Source: Escherichia ruysiae (GTDB lineage: Bacteria; Pseudomonadota; Gammaproteobacteria; Enterobacterales; Enterobacteriaceae). From it: a stretch of DNA of 64,000 nt. The DNA lies in NCBI RefSeq assembly GCF_031323975.1, contig NZ_JAVIWS010000001.1, forward strand, positions 496,001 through 560,000, given 5' to 3'. Below the pieces are notes generated by a model. It worked only from the letters and a program-made list of their open reading frames with translations. It was not told where the DNA came from and did no database searches. Shown here piece after piece: positions 30,443-38,644 of this stretch (the first letter of the stretch is position 1; every line of letters begins with the position of its first letter). The position numbers and the translations under genes were made by a program.

Positions 30443-31966
30443 TCAGGGTGATTTGTTCATCGCAGGAGTCAACATAAATGCGATGAGTAACAGACCACTA
30501 ATTAGCAGAAAGGTATCCGAAAATGCCATAGTTTGTGCCTCCCGCAACATCAATTGACTCAACAATTTGGTTGAAGCCAGTATTTCCGATGTCTGGTCAC
30601 TTCCACTGCGATTAAAAAATAAAGCACTTCTGGAAATGAAGTCATTCACCGTATGGGGAACAGAAACCATTTTTTCACCCATTCTCAAAAAATGAAAATT
30701 AGTTCGGTTATTGAGAATAGTGCCACACAGGGCAATACCAATCGCGCCCCCAAGATTACGTGTTAAATTAAATACACCTGAGGCTAACTTCAGCCGTTCT
30801 TTGGGAATTCTTCCCAGCGTTAATGTTACGATGGGAGCCATCGCAAACTGCTGCGAAATCCCTCTGATGGCCTGTGGAAACAGTAACTCCTGCCATCCCC
30901 ATTCGTGGGTTATAGGGGTAAAAAGATACATTGAAAACACAAATCCCCCCAGCCCCGCCATCAACAGCCATCGCAGATTTATTTTTTTAGTTAACCAGAA
31001 GTAAAAGGGAACAGAAAGTAACTGGAAGATACCTGTTGTGCAAACGGCAAAACCTATCTCTTCGGCATTTAATCCGCGAACCCGCCCCAAAAATACAGGT
31101 ATTAAATATACAGTAGAGAATATCCCAACTCCTCCAGAAAAAGAAAAAAAACATCCCAGCGTAAAATTTTTATCCTTAAAAGCATGAAGATCCATGATCG
31201 GATTGGATATTGTAAGTGTACGCGCAGCAAATAAAGTAAAACTCACCAATGCCAGAACTGATGTCAGCAAAATAGTATTGTCATTCAACCATCCCCAGCG
31301 CGCTCCTTCTTCAAGGGTATATTCCAGACATCCTAGTGTCAGAGCCAACAGGATAATACCAGGATAATCAGCAACTTTCAGTAAAGAGAGATCAGGTTTA
31401 TCAAAATTAACCAGAAAAGGAATACTCAAAACTAAATATATGCCCGGTAATATATTGATATAAAATAGCCATCGCCAGTCGAGGTTATCAGTGATCCAGC
31501 CCCCCAGAGTTGGCCCTAGCGTCGGTGACAATGAGGCCAGCGCACTGACTACCGCAGCAGCCAACCCCAACTCTTTGCCCTGGTAATAAATAAATGCCGT
31601 CGTGAAAACTAAAGGGATCATGGATGCGCCAGCAGCTCCCTGTAAAGCACGAAACAAAATCATGCTCTGAATATTCCATGCAAGACCACAAGCGATACTC
31701 ATTAAAGTAAATATTCCCGCAGATAGCGTAAAAAGCCAACGAGTGGAAAATACCCGTGACAGCCACCCAGAGAGCGGAATAATAATAATCTCAGCAATTA
31801 AATAGCTGGTCTGAAGCCAGGCCATTTCGTCTTTACCTGCGGACAGACCACCACCTATTTCATTTAGGGATGACGAAACAATTTGAATATCAAGCTGAGC
31901 AATAAATAACCCAATACACATACTGGCGAAGGCAATATGTTTACGCATAGCCATCCCCATCATCAT
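30443..31966 (-). CDS. EmrB-like MFS multidrug exporter (DHA2 family)
   Basis: About 507 residues with some 14 predicted membrane helices, the DHA2 pattern. Motif A-like GWLSRVFSTRW follows helix 2, and a motif C-type LSPTLGPTLGGW lies near residue 150. It should pump drugs or other small toxic compounds out of the cytoplasm, with the adjacent HlyD-type adaptor and an outer-membrane channel such as TolC. The first ATGs overlap the adaptor's stop codon (ATGATG/TGA), so translation is coupled; the true start could be 31966 or an ATG up to 18 bases downstream. The cassette is absent from K-12 at this position. It is not the standard emrB locus, so no symbol is given. Substrate unknown. Confidence 0.9.
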   Translation of the reverse strand: MMMGMAMRKHIAFASMCIGLFIAQLDIQIVSSSLNEIGGGLSAGKDEMAWLQTSYLIAEIIIIPLSGWLSRVFSTRWLFTLSAGIFTLMSIACGLAWNIQSMILFRALQGAAGASMIPLVFTTAFIYYQGKELGLAAAVVSALASLSPTLGPTLGGWITDNLDWRWLFYINILPGIYLVLSIPFLVNFDKPDLSLLKVADYPGIILLALTLGCLEYTLEEGARWGWLNDNTILLTSVLALVSFTLFAARTLTISNPIMDLHAFKDKNFTLGCFFSFSGGVGIFSTVYLIPVFLGRVRGLNAEEIGFAVCTTGIFQLLSVPFYFWLTKKINLRWLLMAGLGGFVFSMYLFTPITHEWGWQELLFPQAIRGISQQFAMAPIVTLTLGRIPKERLKLASGVFNLTRNLGGAIGIALCGTILNNRTNFHFLRMGEKMVSVPHTVNDFISRSALFFNRSGSDQTSEILASTKLLSQLMLREAQTMAFSDTFLLISGLLLIAFMLTPAMNKSP

Positions 31967-32994
31967 TTTTCATCAATACTAACAGTGACTGACAGCCCCG
32001 GACGAAGGAGTTGCTTTAATTCTGTTGGCCTGTCAAAGGCAATCCGTACCGGAACACGCTGGACAATTTTGGTAAAATTTCCGGTGGCATTTTCTATCGG
32101 GATCAAACTGAAACTGGCACCTGTCGCTGGGGCGAGACTCTCAACATAGCCCTTGAACACTTTCCCTTTGAGCACATCTGCGCGGATCTCAGCCTTCATT
32201 CCAGGCTTCATTCCCGCTATTTGGTTTTCTTTAAAATTTGCATCAACCCACAACTCACTGACTGGTACTAGTGAAACTAACGATGTGCCGCCCTCCACCC
32301 AACTGCCTGTATGGGCGCTGCGGTTTGCGACAATGCCATCAATCGGCGCACGAACAAGGGTATATTCCAGATCCAGTAGTGCCTGAGTCAGAGCGGCCTG
32401 AACTTCTTCGATACTCGCACGTGCATTTTCTTCCTGAGCAGATAAAACCGCCAGCCGTTGCTTCTCCACCAGGAAATCGTTCGCGGCTTTGCGCTCCTTT
32501 GCTGCGGCCTGCTGGTAGTCAAACCTGGCGTTATCAATAATTTGTTGCGATATTGCCGCTGATTGTGCGAGTTTTTCATAACGTTCAGTATCTCGCAGGC
32601 GCTTTTGCGCCTCATGTTTTACTGCCTGCCATGTTTCACTGGCACTTTGAATTATCGACTGCTGCATCGCAATAGTGGCTTGAATACTTTCGAGATTGGC
32701 TTTGCTACTTTTTATTTTTGCCTCAAGCCTGGCGACATTTGCACGATAATCCCGATCATCGAGACGCAGGATAATATCGCCTTTTTTTACGCTCTGATTA
32801 TCGAGCACCTCTATAGCAGAAATATAACCAGAAACTTTACTTGCCACCGTGGTGATATTACCACCAATGTAAGCATCATCCGTCGTCTGTATAAATCTTC
32901 CTTTGCTTACCCACCAGATAAAAAAGACAACGCCAGCCAAAAGAATACCGATCGCAACCACCCCAATAAGCTGTTTTTTAGAAATTATCATCAC
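31963..32994 (-). CDS. EmrA-like HlyD-family membrane fusion protein
   Basis: 343 residues. One N-terminal membrane helix (about 9-30, GVVAIGILLAGVVFFIWWVS) is followed by the biotinyl-lipoyl segment (DDAYIGGNITTVASKVSGYI), a long alpha-hairpin (about 85-205), and a second lipoyl half with VRAPIDGIVANR. This is the periplasmic adaptor that links an MFS pump to an outer-membrane channel. It is first in the operon, overlapping the pump gene by 4 bases, and divergent from the AraC-type regulator 93 bases away. Confidence 0.92.
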   Translation of the reverse strand: MMIISKKQLIGVVAIGILLAGVVFFIWWVSKGRFIQTTDDAYIGGNITTVASKVSGYISAIEVLDNQSVKKGDIILRLDDRDYRANVARLEAKIKSSKANLESIQATIAMQQSIIQSASETWQAVKHEAQKRLRDTERYEKLAQSAAISQQIIDNARFDYQQAAAKERKAANDFLVEKQRLAVLSAQEENARASIEEVQAALTQALLDLEYTLVRAPIDGIVANRSAHTGSWVEGGTSLVSLVPVSELWVDANFKENQIAGMKPGMKAEIRADVLKGKVFKGYVESLAPATGASFSLIPIENATGNFTKIVQRVPVRIAFDRPTELKQLLRPGLSVTVSIDEK

Positions 32995-33087
32995 TCTTTA
33001 CACCGTATATATCCGGAAACTTGCATACGTCATATTTAAAATTTAACATGGCTTATTTGATGATTTCTGACAAAATACCTACTGTAA

Positions 33088-33903
33088 ATGACAATCACAC
33101 TGCAACCCAAAGCATCACCAGGGCATCACATTATCGGACTGGATTCGGAACATCTGAATGGAGGCACAGTTCCCTGGCATAAACATCTCTATGCCCAGTT
33201 GCTTTACCCGGCTGAAGGCGTCGTTCGTGTATGGGCTGGAGAAAGCGTCTGGCTAGTCCATGCCAGCAGCGCGCTTTGGCTGCCTCCACAAATGCCGCAT
33301 AAGTTTGTTGCGACGGGCAACGTACTTTTAAAAACCGTACTGGTTTCAGAAGCGGAAAGTGAAACGCTGGGAAAAGTTTGCTTCATGACCGGTATTTCAC
33401 CCCTGTTAAGGGAATTACTAATTGCAATTAACCAACTTCCACCGTCGCAAAATACCACAGATAAACAACAGTTACGTTTTTCAGCCCTCGAGACACTGAT
33501 ACTTCAGGAAATAAAAATGGGGGTGAAAATGTCACTTGAACTCCCCTGGCCAAATGATGAGCGGCTACAGCAGCTTTGTGAGAATTTGCTAAACAACCAA
33601 GGGTATCTGCCAACACTGGATAATCTGGCGGATAAAATTAACGTCAGTAGCCGTACACTCATGCGCTTATTTGTTAAAGAAACGGGATTAACATTTCGCC
33701 ACTGGGTTCAGCAAATGCACGTTATTTCTGCAGTAACGCTTCTTGATGATGGATATTCGTTGGCCAAAATTGCCCATCGTCTGGGCTATGCCTCAGCCGA
33801 ATCGTTCGGCAATATGTTTAAGCGTCGAACGGGTTACTCGCCCGGTAAATTTACCAGTCGATTAGCGATGCATGATTATGCAATCACGAGACGAATGATT
33901 TAA
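33088..33903 (+). CDS. AraC-family transcriptional regulator of the efflux cassette
   Basis: 271 residues. N-terminal cupin-like sensing domain (about 10-110) with HxxH-type metal or ligand residues (PWHKHLYAQ). C-terminal AraC double helix-turn-helix (about 165-265): first helix pair NLADKINVSSRTLMRLF, second ending in the signature segment GYASAESFGNMFKRRTGYSPGKF. It is divergent from the adaptor-pump operon, the usual arrangement for a local activator or repressor, so it probably controls both directions from the 93-base spacer. Inducer unknown. Confidence 0.88.
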   Translation: MTITLQPKASPGHHIIGLDSEHLNGGTVPWHKHLYAQLLYPAEGVVRVWAGESVWLVHASSALWLPPQMPHKFVATGNVLLKTVLVSEAESETLGKVCFMTGISPLLRELLIAINQLPPSQNTTDKQQLRFSALETLILQEIKMGVKMSLELPWPNDERLQQLCENLLNNQGYLPTLDNLADKINVSSRTLMRLFVKETGLTFRHWVQQMHVISAVTLLDDGYSLAKIAHRLGYASAESFGNMFKRRTGYSPGKFTSRLAMHDYAITRRMI

Positions 33904-33912
33904 CTTATATTT

Positions 33913-33930
33913 TCGTGAAATCTGTCACTG
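33913..33930 (+). promoter_or_regulatory. CRP-like site upstream of mcaS
   Basis: GTGA (33915-33918), 6 bases, then TCAC (33925-33928), a near-symmetric CRP core. The site lies about 52 bases upstream of the inferred McaS start. A -10 element TATAAC is at 33962-33967. CRP activation of mcaS is known in K-12. Confidence 0.65.
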
Positions 33931-33973
33931 AAGAAAATTGGCAACGGATGGGCAAAACCGTTATAACACTGTC

Positions 33974-34068
33974 ACCGGTCACCAGGAACCCAGGCCGGAT
34001 TTAAGACGCGGATGCACTGCTGTGTGTACTGTAGAGTCTGGCGGATGTCGACAGGCTCTATTTTTTTA
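33974..34068 (+). ncRNA. mcaS: McaS, biofilm/motility sRNA
   Basis: The RNA begins ACCGGTCACCAGG and ends in the hairpin TAGAGTCTG (34032-34040) / CAGGCTCTA (34052-34060) plus a 7-T run. This matches K-12 McaS (formerly IsrA) from memory, with very few changes, at about 95 nt. Role: Hfq- and CsrA-binding sRNA that represses csgD, activates flhD and pgaA, and responds to CRP. In K-12 it lies between smrA and abgR. Here abgR is only a remnant downstream. Confidence 0.9.
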
Positions 34069-34075
34069 TTCATTT

Positions 34076-34207
34076 TTAGCTCTGTAAATAACCACATTCT
34101 CGCCGGGATTGGGTGATGAATGACGAGATCAGTGGTGCCTGGCGGCTATCACGCTGCTGAATCAAATAACAGGTCGCCTTCGGTAAAATTTCGCTGACTG
34201 GAATTAT
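34076..34207 (-). pseudogene. abgR: abgR 3' remnant (LysR-type regulator C-terminus)
   Basis: The minus-strand frame ending at 34076 reads IIPVSEILPKATCYLIQQRD and finishes RRECGYLQS before a TAA. This corresponds to the last 43 or so residues of K-12 AbgR (…PVSEILPKA…RRECGYLQS) from memory. A TGA lies a few codons upstream of the similarity and no start, DNA-binding or remaining effector domain is present. It is a relic left by deletion of the abg operon. Confidence 0.82.
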
Positions 34208-34291
34208 TCCAGCCTCGATCCATGTGAAGGATTGCCCTCATTTCTTCAGGCTGAAAAATCAAAAAATCGCTTTATGCTACCAGACTGCGAC

Positions 34292-34423
34292 AAACCAGAC
34301 GCGAAACCAGCTACTTACTCTTTGTTAGTCTTAATCTTTTTGGTGGTATGGCTGCTAATGTTGCTGGCGTGGTATCTTATCGGTCTGCCTATTGGTTCGG
34401 GGATTTACCCACGTTTGTCTTAA
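34292..34423 (+). pseudogene. abgT: abgT 3' remnant (p-aminobenzoyl-glutamate transporter C-terminus)
   Basis: The plus-strand frame reads [13 protein letters not shown], then [20 protein letters not shown] and GSGIYPRLS before the stop. K-12 AbgT ends in nearly the same residues (KPDAK…[16 protein letters not shown]…GIYPRLS), also immediately before ogt. A few residues are missing between the TY and LIFL parts. The surrounding 63-codon frame (34232-34423) mimics a small membrane protein but is better read as debris. Confidence 0.82.
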
Positions 34424-34440
34424 GTATTAAGAGAGAACGG

Positions 34441-34956
34441 ATGCTGAGATTACTTGAAGAAAAAATTGCCACGCCACTGGGACCGCTGTGGGTGATCTGC
34501 GATGAACAATTTCGTCTGCGGGCGGTTGAATGGGAAGAGTACAGCGAACGCATGGTGCAGCTGCTGGACATCCATTATCGCAAAGAAGGTTATAAGCGCA
34601 TTTCTGCCACCAACCCAGGTGGTTTAAGCGACAAGCTTCGTGACTATTTCGCCGGGAATCTTAGCATTATTGATACGCTTCCTACCGCCACGGGAGGCAC
34701 GCCATTTCAGCGCGAAGTCTGGAAGGCACTGCGCACTATCCCCTGCGGGCAGGTAATGCATTACGGTCAACTGGCTGAATATCTGGGTCGACCAGGTGCA
34801 GCGCGTGCCGTTGGCGCAGCAAATGGCTCTAATCCGATCAGCATCGTCGTCCCTTGCCACCGGGTTATTGGACGAAACGGCACGATGACAGGATATGCAG
34901 GCGGAGTGCAGCGAAAAGAGTGGTTATTGCGCCATGAAGGCTATCTGCTACTGTAA
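34441..34956 (+). CDS. ogt: Ogt, O6-alkylguanine-DNA alkyltransferase
   Basis: 171 residues, K-12 length. A constitutive cytoplasmic suicide protein that transfers alkyl groups from O6-alkylguanine or O4-alkylthymine to its own Cys in the PCHRV motif (about 138-142, [12 protein letters not shown]). The DNA-binding part carries [24 protein letters not shown] chose the ATG at 34441 (MLRLLEE) rather than 34348 because the upstream codons encode the abgT debris in another frame. Confidence 0.95.
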   Translation: MLRLLEEKIATPLGPLWVICDEQFRLRAVEWEEYSERMVQLLDIHYRKEGYKRISATNPGGLSDKLRDYFAGNLSIIDTLPTATGGTPFQREVWKALRTIPCGQVMHYGQLAEYLGRPGAARAVGAANGSNPISIVVPCHRVIGRNGTMTGYAGGVQRKEWLLRHEGYLLL

Positions 34957-35117
34957 ACCTTAAACAATTTGTGCCGATTTTTTCACAGTTTTATGTAAAG
35001 TTACCCTTAACAATTTAAAGCTTTTCAAAGGGATAGACATAAATTTACATCTATTATCGGAATTCTCCGCTGTTAAGGTTTGCTTAGACTTACTTGCTCC
35101 CTAAAAAGATGTTAAAA

Positions 35118-35131
35118 TTGACAAATATCAA
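35118..35131 (+). promoter_or_regulatory. FNR autoregulatory box upstream of fnr
   Basis: TTGACAAATATCAA matches the FNR consensus TTGATNNNNATCAA with one change. It sits about 20 bases before the fnr start codon, over or near the transcription start, where FNR is known to repress its own gene. Confidence 0.85.
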
Positions 35132-35150
35132 TTACGGCTTGAGCAGACCT

Positions 35151-35903
35151 ATGATCCCGGAAAAGCGAATTATACGGCGCATTCAGTCTGGCGGTTGTGC
35201 TATCCATTGCCAGGATTGCAGCATCAGTCAGCTTTGCATCCCGTTCACACTCAACGAACATGAGCTTGATCAGCTTGATAATATCATCGAGCGAAAGAAG
35301 CCTATTCAGAAAGGCCAGACGCTGTTTAAGGCTGGTGATGAACTTAAATCGCTTTATGCCATCCGCTCCGGTACGATTAAAAGTTATACCATCACAGAGC
35401 AAGGCGACGAGCAAATCACTGGCTTCCATTTAGCAGGCGATCTGGTAGGTTTTGACGCTATTGGTAGCGGTCATCACCCGAGTTTCGCCCAGGCGCTGGA
35501 AACCTCAATGGTATGTGAAATCCCGTTCGAAACCCTGGACGATCTGTCTGGTAAAATGCCGAATCTGCGTCAGCAGATGATGCGTCTGATGAGCGGTGAA
35601 ATCAAAGGCGATCAGGACATGATCCTGCTGTTGTCGAAGAAAAATGCAGAAGAACGCCTGGCTGCTTTTATCTACAACCTGTCCCGTCGTTTTGCCCAAC
35701 GCGGCTTCTCCCCTCGTGAATTCCGCCTGACGATGACTCGTGGCGATATCGGTAACTATCTTGGCCTGACGGTAGAAACCATCAGTCGTCTGCTGGGTCG
35801 TTTCCAGAAAAGCGGCATGTTGGCGGTCAAAGGTAAATACATCACCATCGAAAATAACGATGCGCTGGCTCAGCTTGCTGGTCATACGCGCAACGTAGCC
35901 TGA
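35151..35903 (+). CDS. fnr: FNR, oxygen-sensing global regulator
   Basis: 250 residues, identical to K-12 as far as I can recall. The [4Fe-4S] ligands Cys20, Cys23, Cys29 and Cys122 are present ([10 protein letters not shown] and SMVCEIP). A cyclic-nucleotide-like barrel is followed by a Crp-type HTH with [12 protein letters not shown] recognition. Without oxygen it dimerises to activate anaerobic genes (including fnrS here) and repress aerobic ones. The start is the ATG at 35151 (MIPEKR), the experimentally known start; upstream ATGs overlap the promoter and FNR box. Confidence 0.98.
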
Positions 35904-36054
35904 TTTTTCCGCATAATCGACTATCCTTCTGTCATATCATTAAATTTTTCTGATTTATTGATCTGGCAGAAGGTTCATCACTGTTTCATTCACCAGATAT
36001 GGGTTAATCTTTTAATTACAAACTGCGTTGACAGTTGTTGTAAGGAGACCCTGT

Positions 36055-37005
36055 ATGGCTATGTATCAGAACATGCTCGTTGTTATCGATCCTAACCAGG
36101 ACGATCAACCGGCATTACGGCGAGCTGTTTATTTACATCAACGGATTGGTGGCAAAATTAAAGCCTTTTTGCCGATTTATGACTTCTCATACGAAATGAC
36201 TACCCTGCTCTCCCCGGACGAACGTACCGCGATGCGTCAGGGCGTCATCAGCCAGCGTACTGCCTGGATCCATGAGCAGGCAAAGTATTATCTCAACGCT
36301 GGCGTCCCGATTGAAATTAAAGTGGTATGGCATAACCGTCCTTTCGAAGCCATCATTCAGGAAGTGGTTAGCAGTGGGCACGATCTGGTGCTAAAAATGG
36401 CGCACCAACATGACCGTCTGGAAGCGGTTATTTTCACCCCTACCGACTGGCACCTGTTACGCAAATGCCCAAGCCCGGTGTGGATGGTGAAAGACCAGCC
36501 GTGGCCGGAAGGTGGTAAGGCGCTGGTGGCGGTGAATCTCGCCAGTGAAGAGCCATATCATAATGCGCTCAATGAAAAACTGGTGAAAGAAACGATCGAG
36601 CTGGCGGAACAGGTAAATCACACCGAAGTCCATCTGGTTGGCGCCTACCCCGTAACACCTATCAATATTGCCATTGAACTGCCGGAATTTGATCCAAGTA
36701 TTTATAACGATGCCATTCGTGGACAACATTTGCTGGCGATGAAAGCCCTGCGGCAGAAATTCGGCATTAATGAAAACATGACGCACGTTGAAAAAGGTCT
36801 GCCAGAAGAAGTGATTCCAGATCTGGCCGAACATCTGCAGGCGGGGATTGTCGTTCTTGGCACTGTGGGACGCACCGGTATCTCTGCGGCATTCCTTGGT
36901 AATACGGCTGAACAGGTGATTGATCATCTCCGCTGCGATTTGCTGGTGATTAAACCTGACCAGTACCAGACGCCTGTAGAACTGGATGACGAAGAAGACG
37001 ATTAA
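36055..37005 (+). CDS. uspE: UspE, tandem universal stress protein
   Basis: 316 residues comprising two Usp domains (about 1-150 and 158-305), the UspE pattern. The second domain has the ATP-type [18 protein letters not shown] segment. It is linked in E. coli with motility, adhesion and DNA-damage resistance. The start at 36055 (MAMYQN) sits behind AAGGAG. It follows fnr in the same direction by about 150 bases and ends in a bidirectional terminator. Confidence 0.95.
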   Translation: MAMYQNMLVVIDPNQDDQPALRRAVYLHQRIGGKIKAFLPIYDFSYEMTTLLSPDERTAMRQGVISQRTAWIHEQAKYYLNAGVPIEIKVVWHNRPFEAIIQEVVSSGHDLVLKMAHQHDRLEAVIFTPTDWHLLRKCPSPVWMVKDQPWPEGGKALVAVNLASEEPYHNALNEKLVKETIELAEQVNHTEVHLVGAYPVTPINIAIELPEFDPSIYNDAIRGQHLLAMKALRQKFGINENMTHVEKGLPEEVIPDLAEHLQAGIVVLGTVGRTGISAAFLGNTAEQVIDHLRCDLLVIKPDQYQTPVELDDEEDD

Positions 37006-37024
37006 TTGTTTATCAATTACTTGC

Positions 37025-37054
37025 AAGGCCCGATATCTCGGGCCTTTCTTTTAT
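37025..37054. terminator. bidirectional terminator between uspE and ynaJ
   Basis: AAGGCCCGA (37025-37033) pairs with TCGGGCCTT (37038-37046), then TCTTTTATTT on the plus strand. It lies between the convergent uspE and ynaJ. Confidence 0.8.
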
Positions 37055-37312
37055 TTACTTCTCATCACCACCGAGGAAATAAATTCCCAGCGGGATTGCC
37101 AGCAATACAGTAAAGACCAGACTATAAACAAGAATCATCGATGACTGAATCACATACATTGATGTCGTCCAGTCAGAAAGCGGAATATTATATTGTTCGA
37201 TAACACCGCCGATAGTCGCGCGAGTCACAACTGACGCCGCAATAATGAAAACCGCCAACAGACCAAAGAGAAACTTCTTCCCCTTTGCTGACTTCAGCTT
37301 CGCCATGATCAT
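37055..37312 (-). CDS. ynaJ: YnaJ, small inner-membrane protein (DUF2534)
   Basis: 85 residues. Two hydrophobic segments (about 13-33, FLFGLLAVFIIAASVVTRA; about 55-76, SSMILVYSLVFTVLLAIPLGI) suggest a two-pass membrane protein. Matches the DUF2534 family member YnaJ at the same locus in K-12. Function unknown. An in-frame ATG at 37306 (MAKLK) is an equally possible start. Confidence 0.85.
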   Translation of the reverse strand: MIMAKLKSAKGKKFLFGLLAVFIIAASVVTRATIGGVIEQYNIPLSDWTTSMYVIQSSMILVYSLVFTVLLAIPLGIYFLGGDEK

Positions 37313-37555
37313 GATGTAATCCTTATGCAGATAAACCCTTTGTTACTTGTGTGTAACAATATCATGACATTTCCTCGTTGTCTGCCCCGAAAGCACGAGA
37401 TTGTTGTCGTTCAAATCATCAACCCATTGATAAATTCGCTAATGTTGCTACTTCCTTCCCTGTCTATTGATGATATGAATGAATTATCGCGATAAAATAC
37501 CCCCGCCAGGGGTTTCCGGCATGACATCAATTATCTGGAGGAGCCTGATAAAACA

Positions 37556-38587
37556 ATGATCGCTGAACTGTTTACAAATAATGCGCTTAATCTGGTCATT
37601 ATTTTCGGTAGCTGCGCAGCATTGATTCTGATGAGCTTTTGGTTTCGTCGTGGAAATCGTAAAAGAAAAGGATTCTTATTCCATGCGGTTCAATTTTTGA
37701 TCTACACCATAATTATCAGTGCTGTCGGCAGCATCATTAATTATGTTATTGAAAATTACAAACTCAAATTTATCACCCCAGGCGTTATCGATTTTATCTG
37801 TACGTCACTGATTGCGCTTATTCTGACGGTTAAGTTATTTCTCCTGATTAATCAGTTTGAAAGGCAACAGATAAAAAAAGGTCGAGATATCACCAGCGCG
37901 CGGATTATGTCGCGCATCATCAAAATCAGCATTATCGTGGTGATTGTTCTGCTTTATGGCGAACATTTCGGCATGAGCCTTTCCGGTTTGTTGACCTTTG
38001 GTGGTATTGGTGGTCTGGCTGTCGGTATGGCCGGTAAAGATATTCTGAGTAACTTCTTTTCCGGGATTATGCTCTATTTCGATCGCCCCTTTAGTATTGG
38101 CGACTGGATCCGTTCACCGGACAGGAATATCGAAGGCACAGTAGCAGAAATTGGCTGGCGTATTACAAAAATCACCACCTTTGATAATCGCCCACTGTAC
38201 GTACCAAACTCGCTTTTTTCGTCCATTAGCGTAGAAAACCCGGGGCGAATGACCAACCGGCGTATTACCACTACTATTGGTTTACGTTATGAAGATGCCG
38301 CAAAAGTTGGGGCTATTGTCGAAGCCGTACGTGAGATGCTGAAAAATCACCCTGCTATCGACCAGCGACAAACCTTACTGGTTTATTTCAACCAGTTTGC
38401 CGATTCGTCATTAAATATTATGGTCTATTGCTTTACTAAGACCACGGTCTGGGCCGAATGGCTGGCCGCCCAGCAGGATGTTTATTTGAAGATTATCGAT
38501 ATTGTGCAGTCGCACGGCGCGGATTTTGCGTTCCCCAGCCAGACGCTGTATATGGATAATATTACACCTCCCGAACAGCTTAAATAA
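37556..38587 (+). CDS. ynaI: YnaI, MscS-like mechanosensitive channel
   Basis: 343 residues, K-12 length. A very-low-conductance heptameric channel of the MscS family in the inner membrane that opens on membrane stretch. Several N-terminal helices (about 5-25, 37-58, 73-100, 120-135) lead into the pore-lining helix with [16 protein letters not shown] (about 155-170), the YnaI-type pore with Met. A beta domain ([12 protein letters not shown]) and C-terminal alpha/beta domain follow. GGAGGAG precedes the ATG. Confidence 0.96.
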   Translation: MIAELFTNNALNLVIIFGSCAALILMSFWFRRGNRKRKGFLFHAVQFLIYTIIISAVGSIINYVIENYKLKFITPGVIDFICTSLIALILTVKLFLLINQFERQQIKKGRDITSARIMSRIIKISIIVVIVLLYGEHFGMSLSGLLTFGGIGGLAVGMAGKDILSNFFSGIMLYFDRPFSIGDWIRSPDRNIEGTVAEIGWRITKITTFDNRPLYVPNSLFSSISVENPGRMTNRRITTTIGLRYEDAAKVGAIVEAVREMLKNHPAIDQRQTLLVYFNQFADSSLNIMVYCFTKTTVWAEWLAAQQDVYLKIIDIVQSHGADFAFPSQTLYMDNITPPEQLK

Positions 38588-38595
38588 AACTCAAC

Positions 38596-38640
38596 AAAAC
38601 CGGATGACGATAATAATATTCGACATCCGGTTTTATTTAT
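38596..38640. terminator. bidirectional terminator between ynaI and the caspase/GH25 island
   Basis: AAAACCGGATG (38596-38606) pairs with CATCCGGTTTT (38624-38634), giving T-runs on both strands. It insulates the island from ynaI. Confidence 0.8.
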
Positions 38641-38644
38641 TACC

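Noticed and set aside
34232..34423. New 63-residue membrane protein before ogt
   Set aside because: Its residues match the end of AbgT in place and direction, so it is a deletion remnant, not a new gene.
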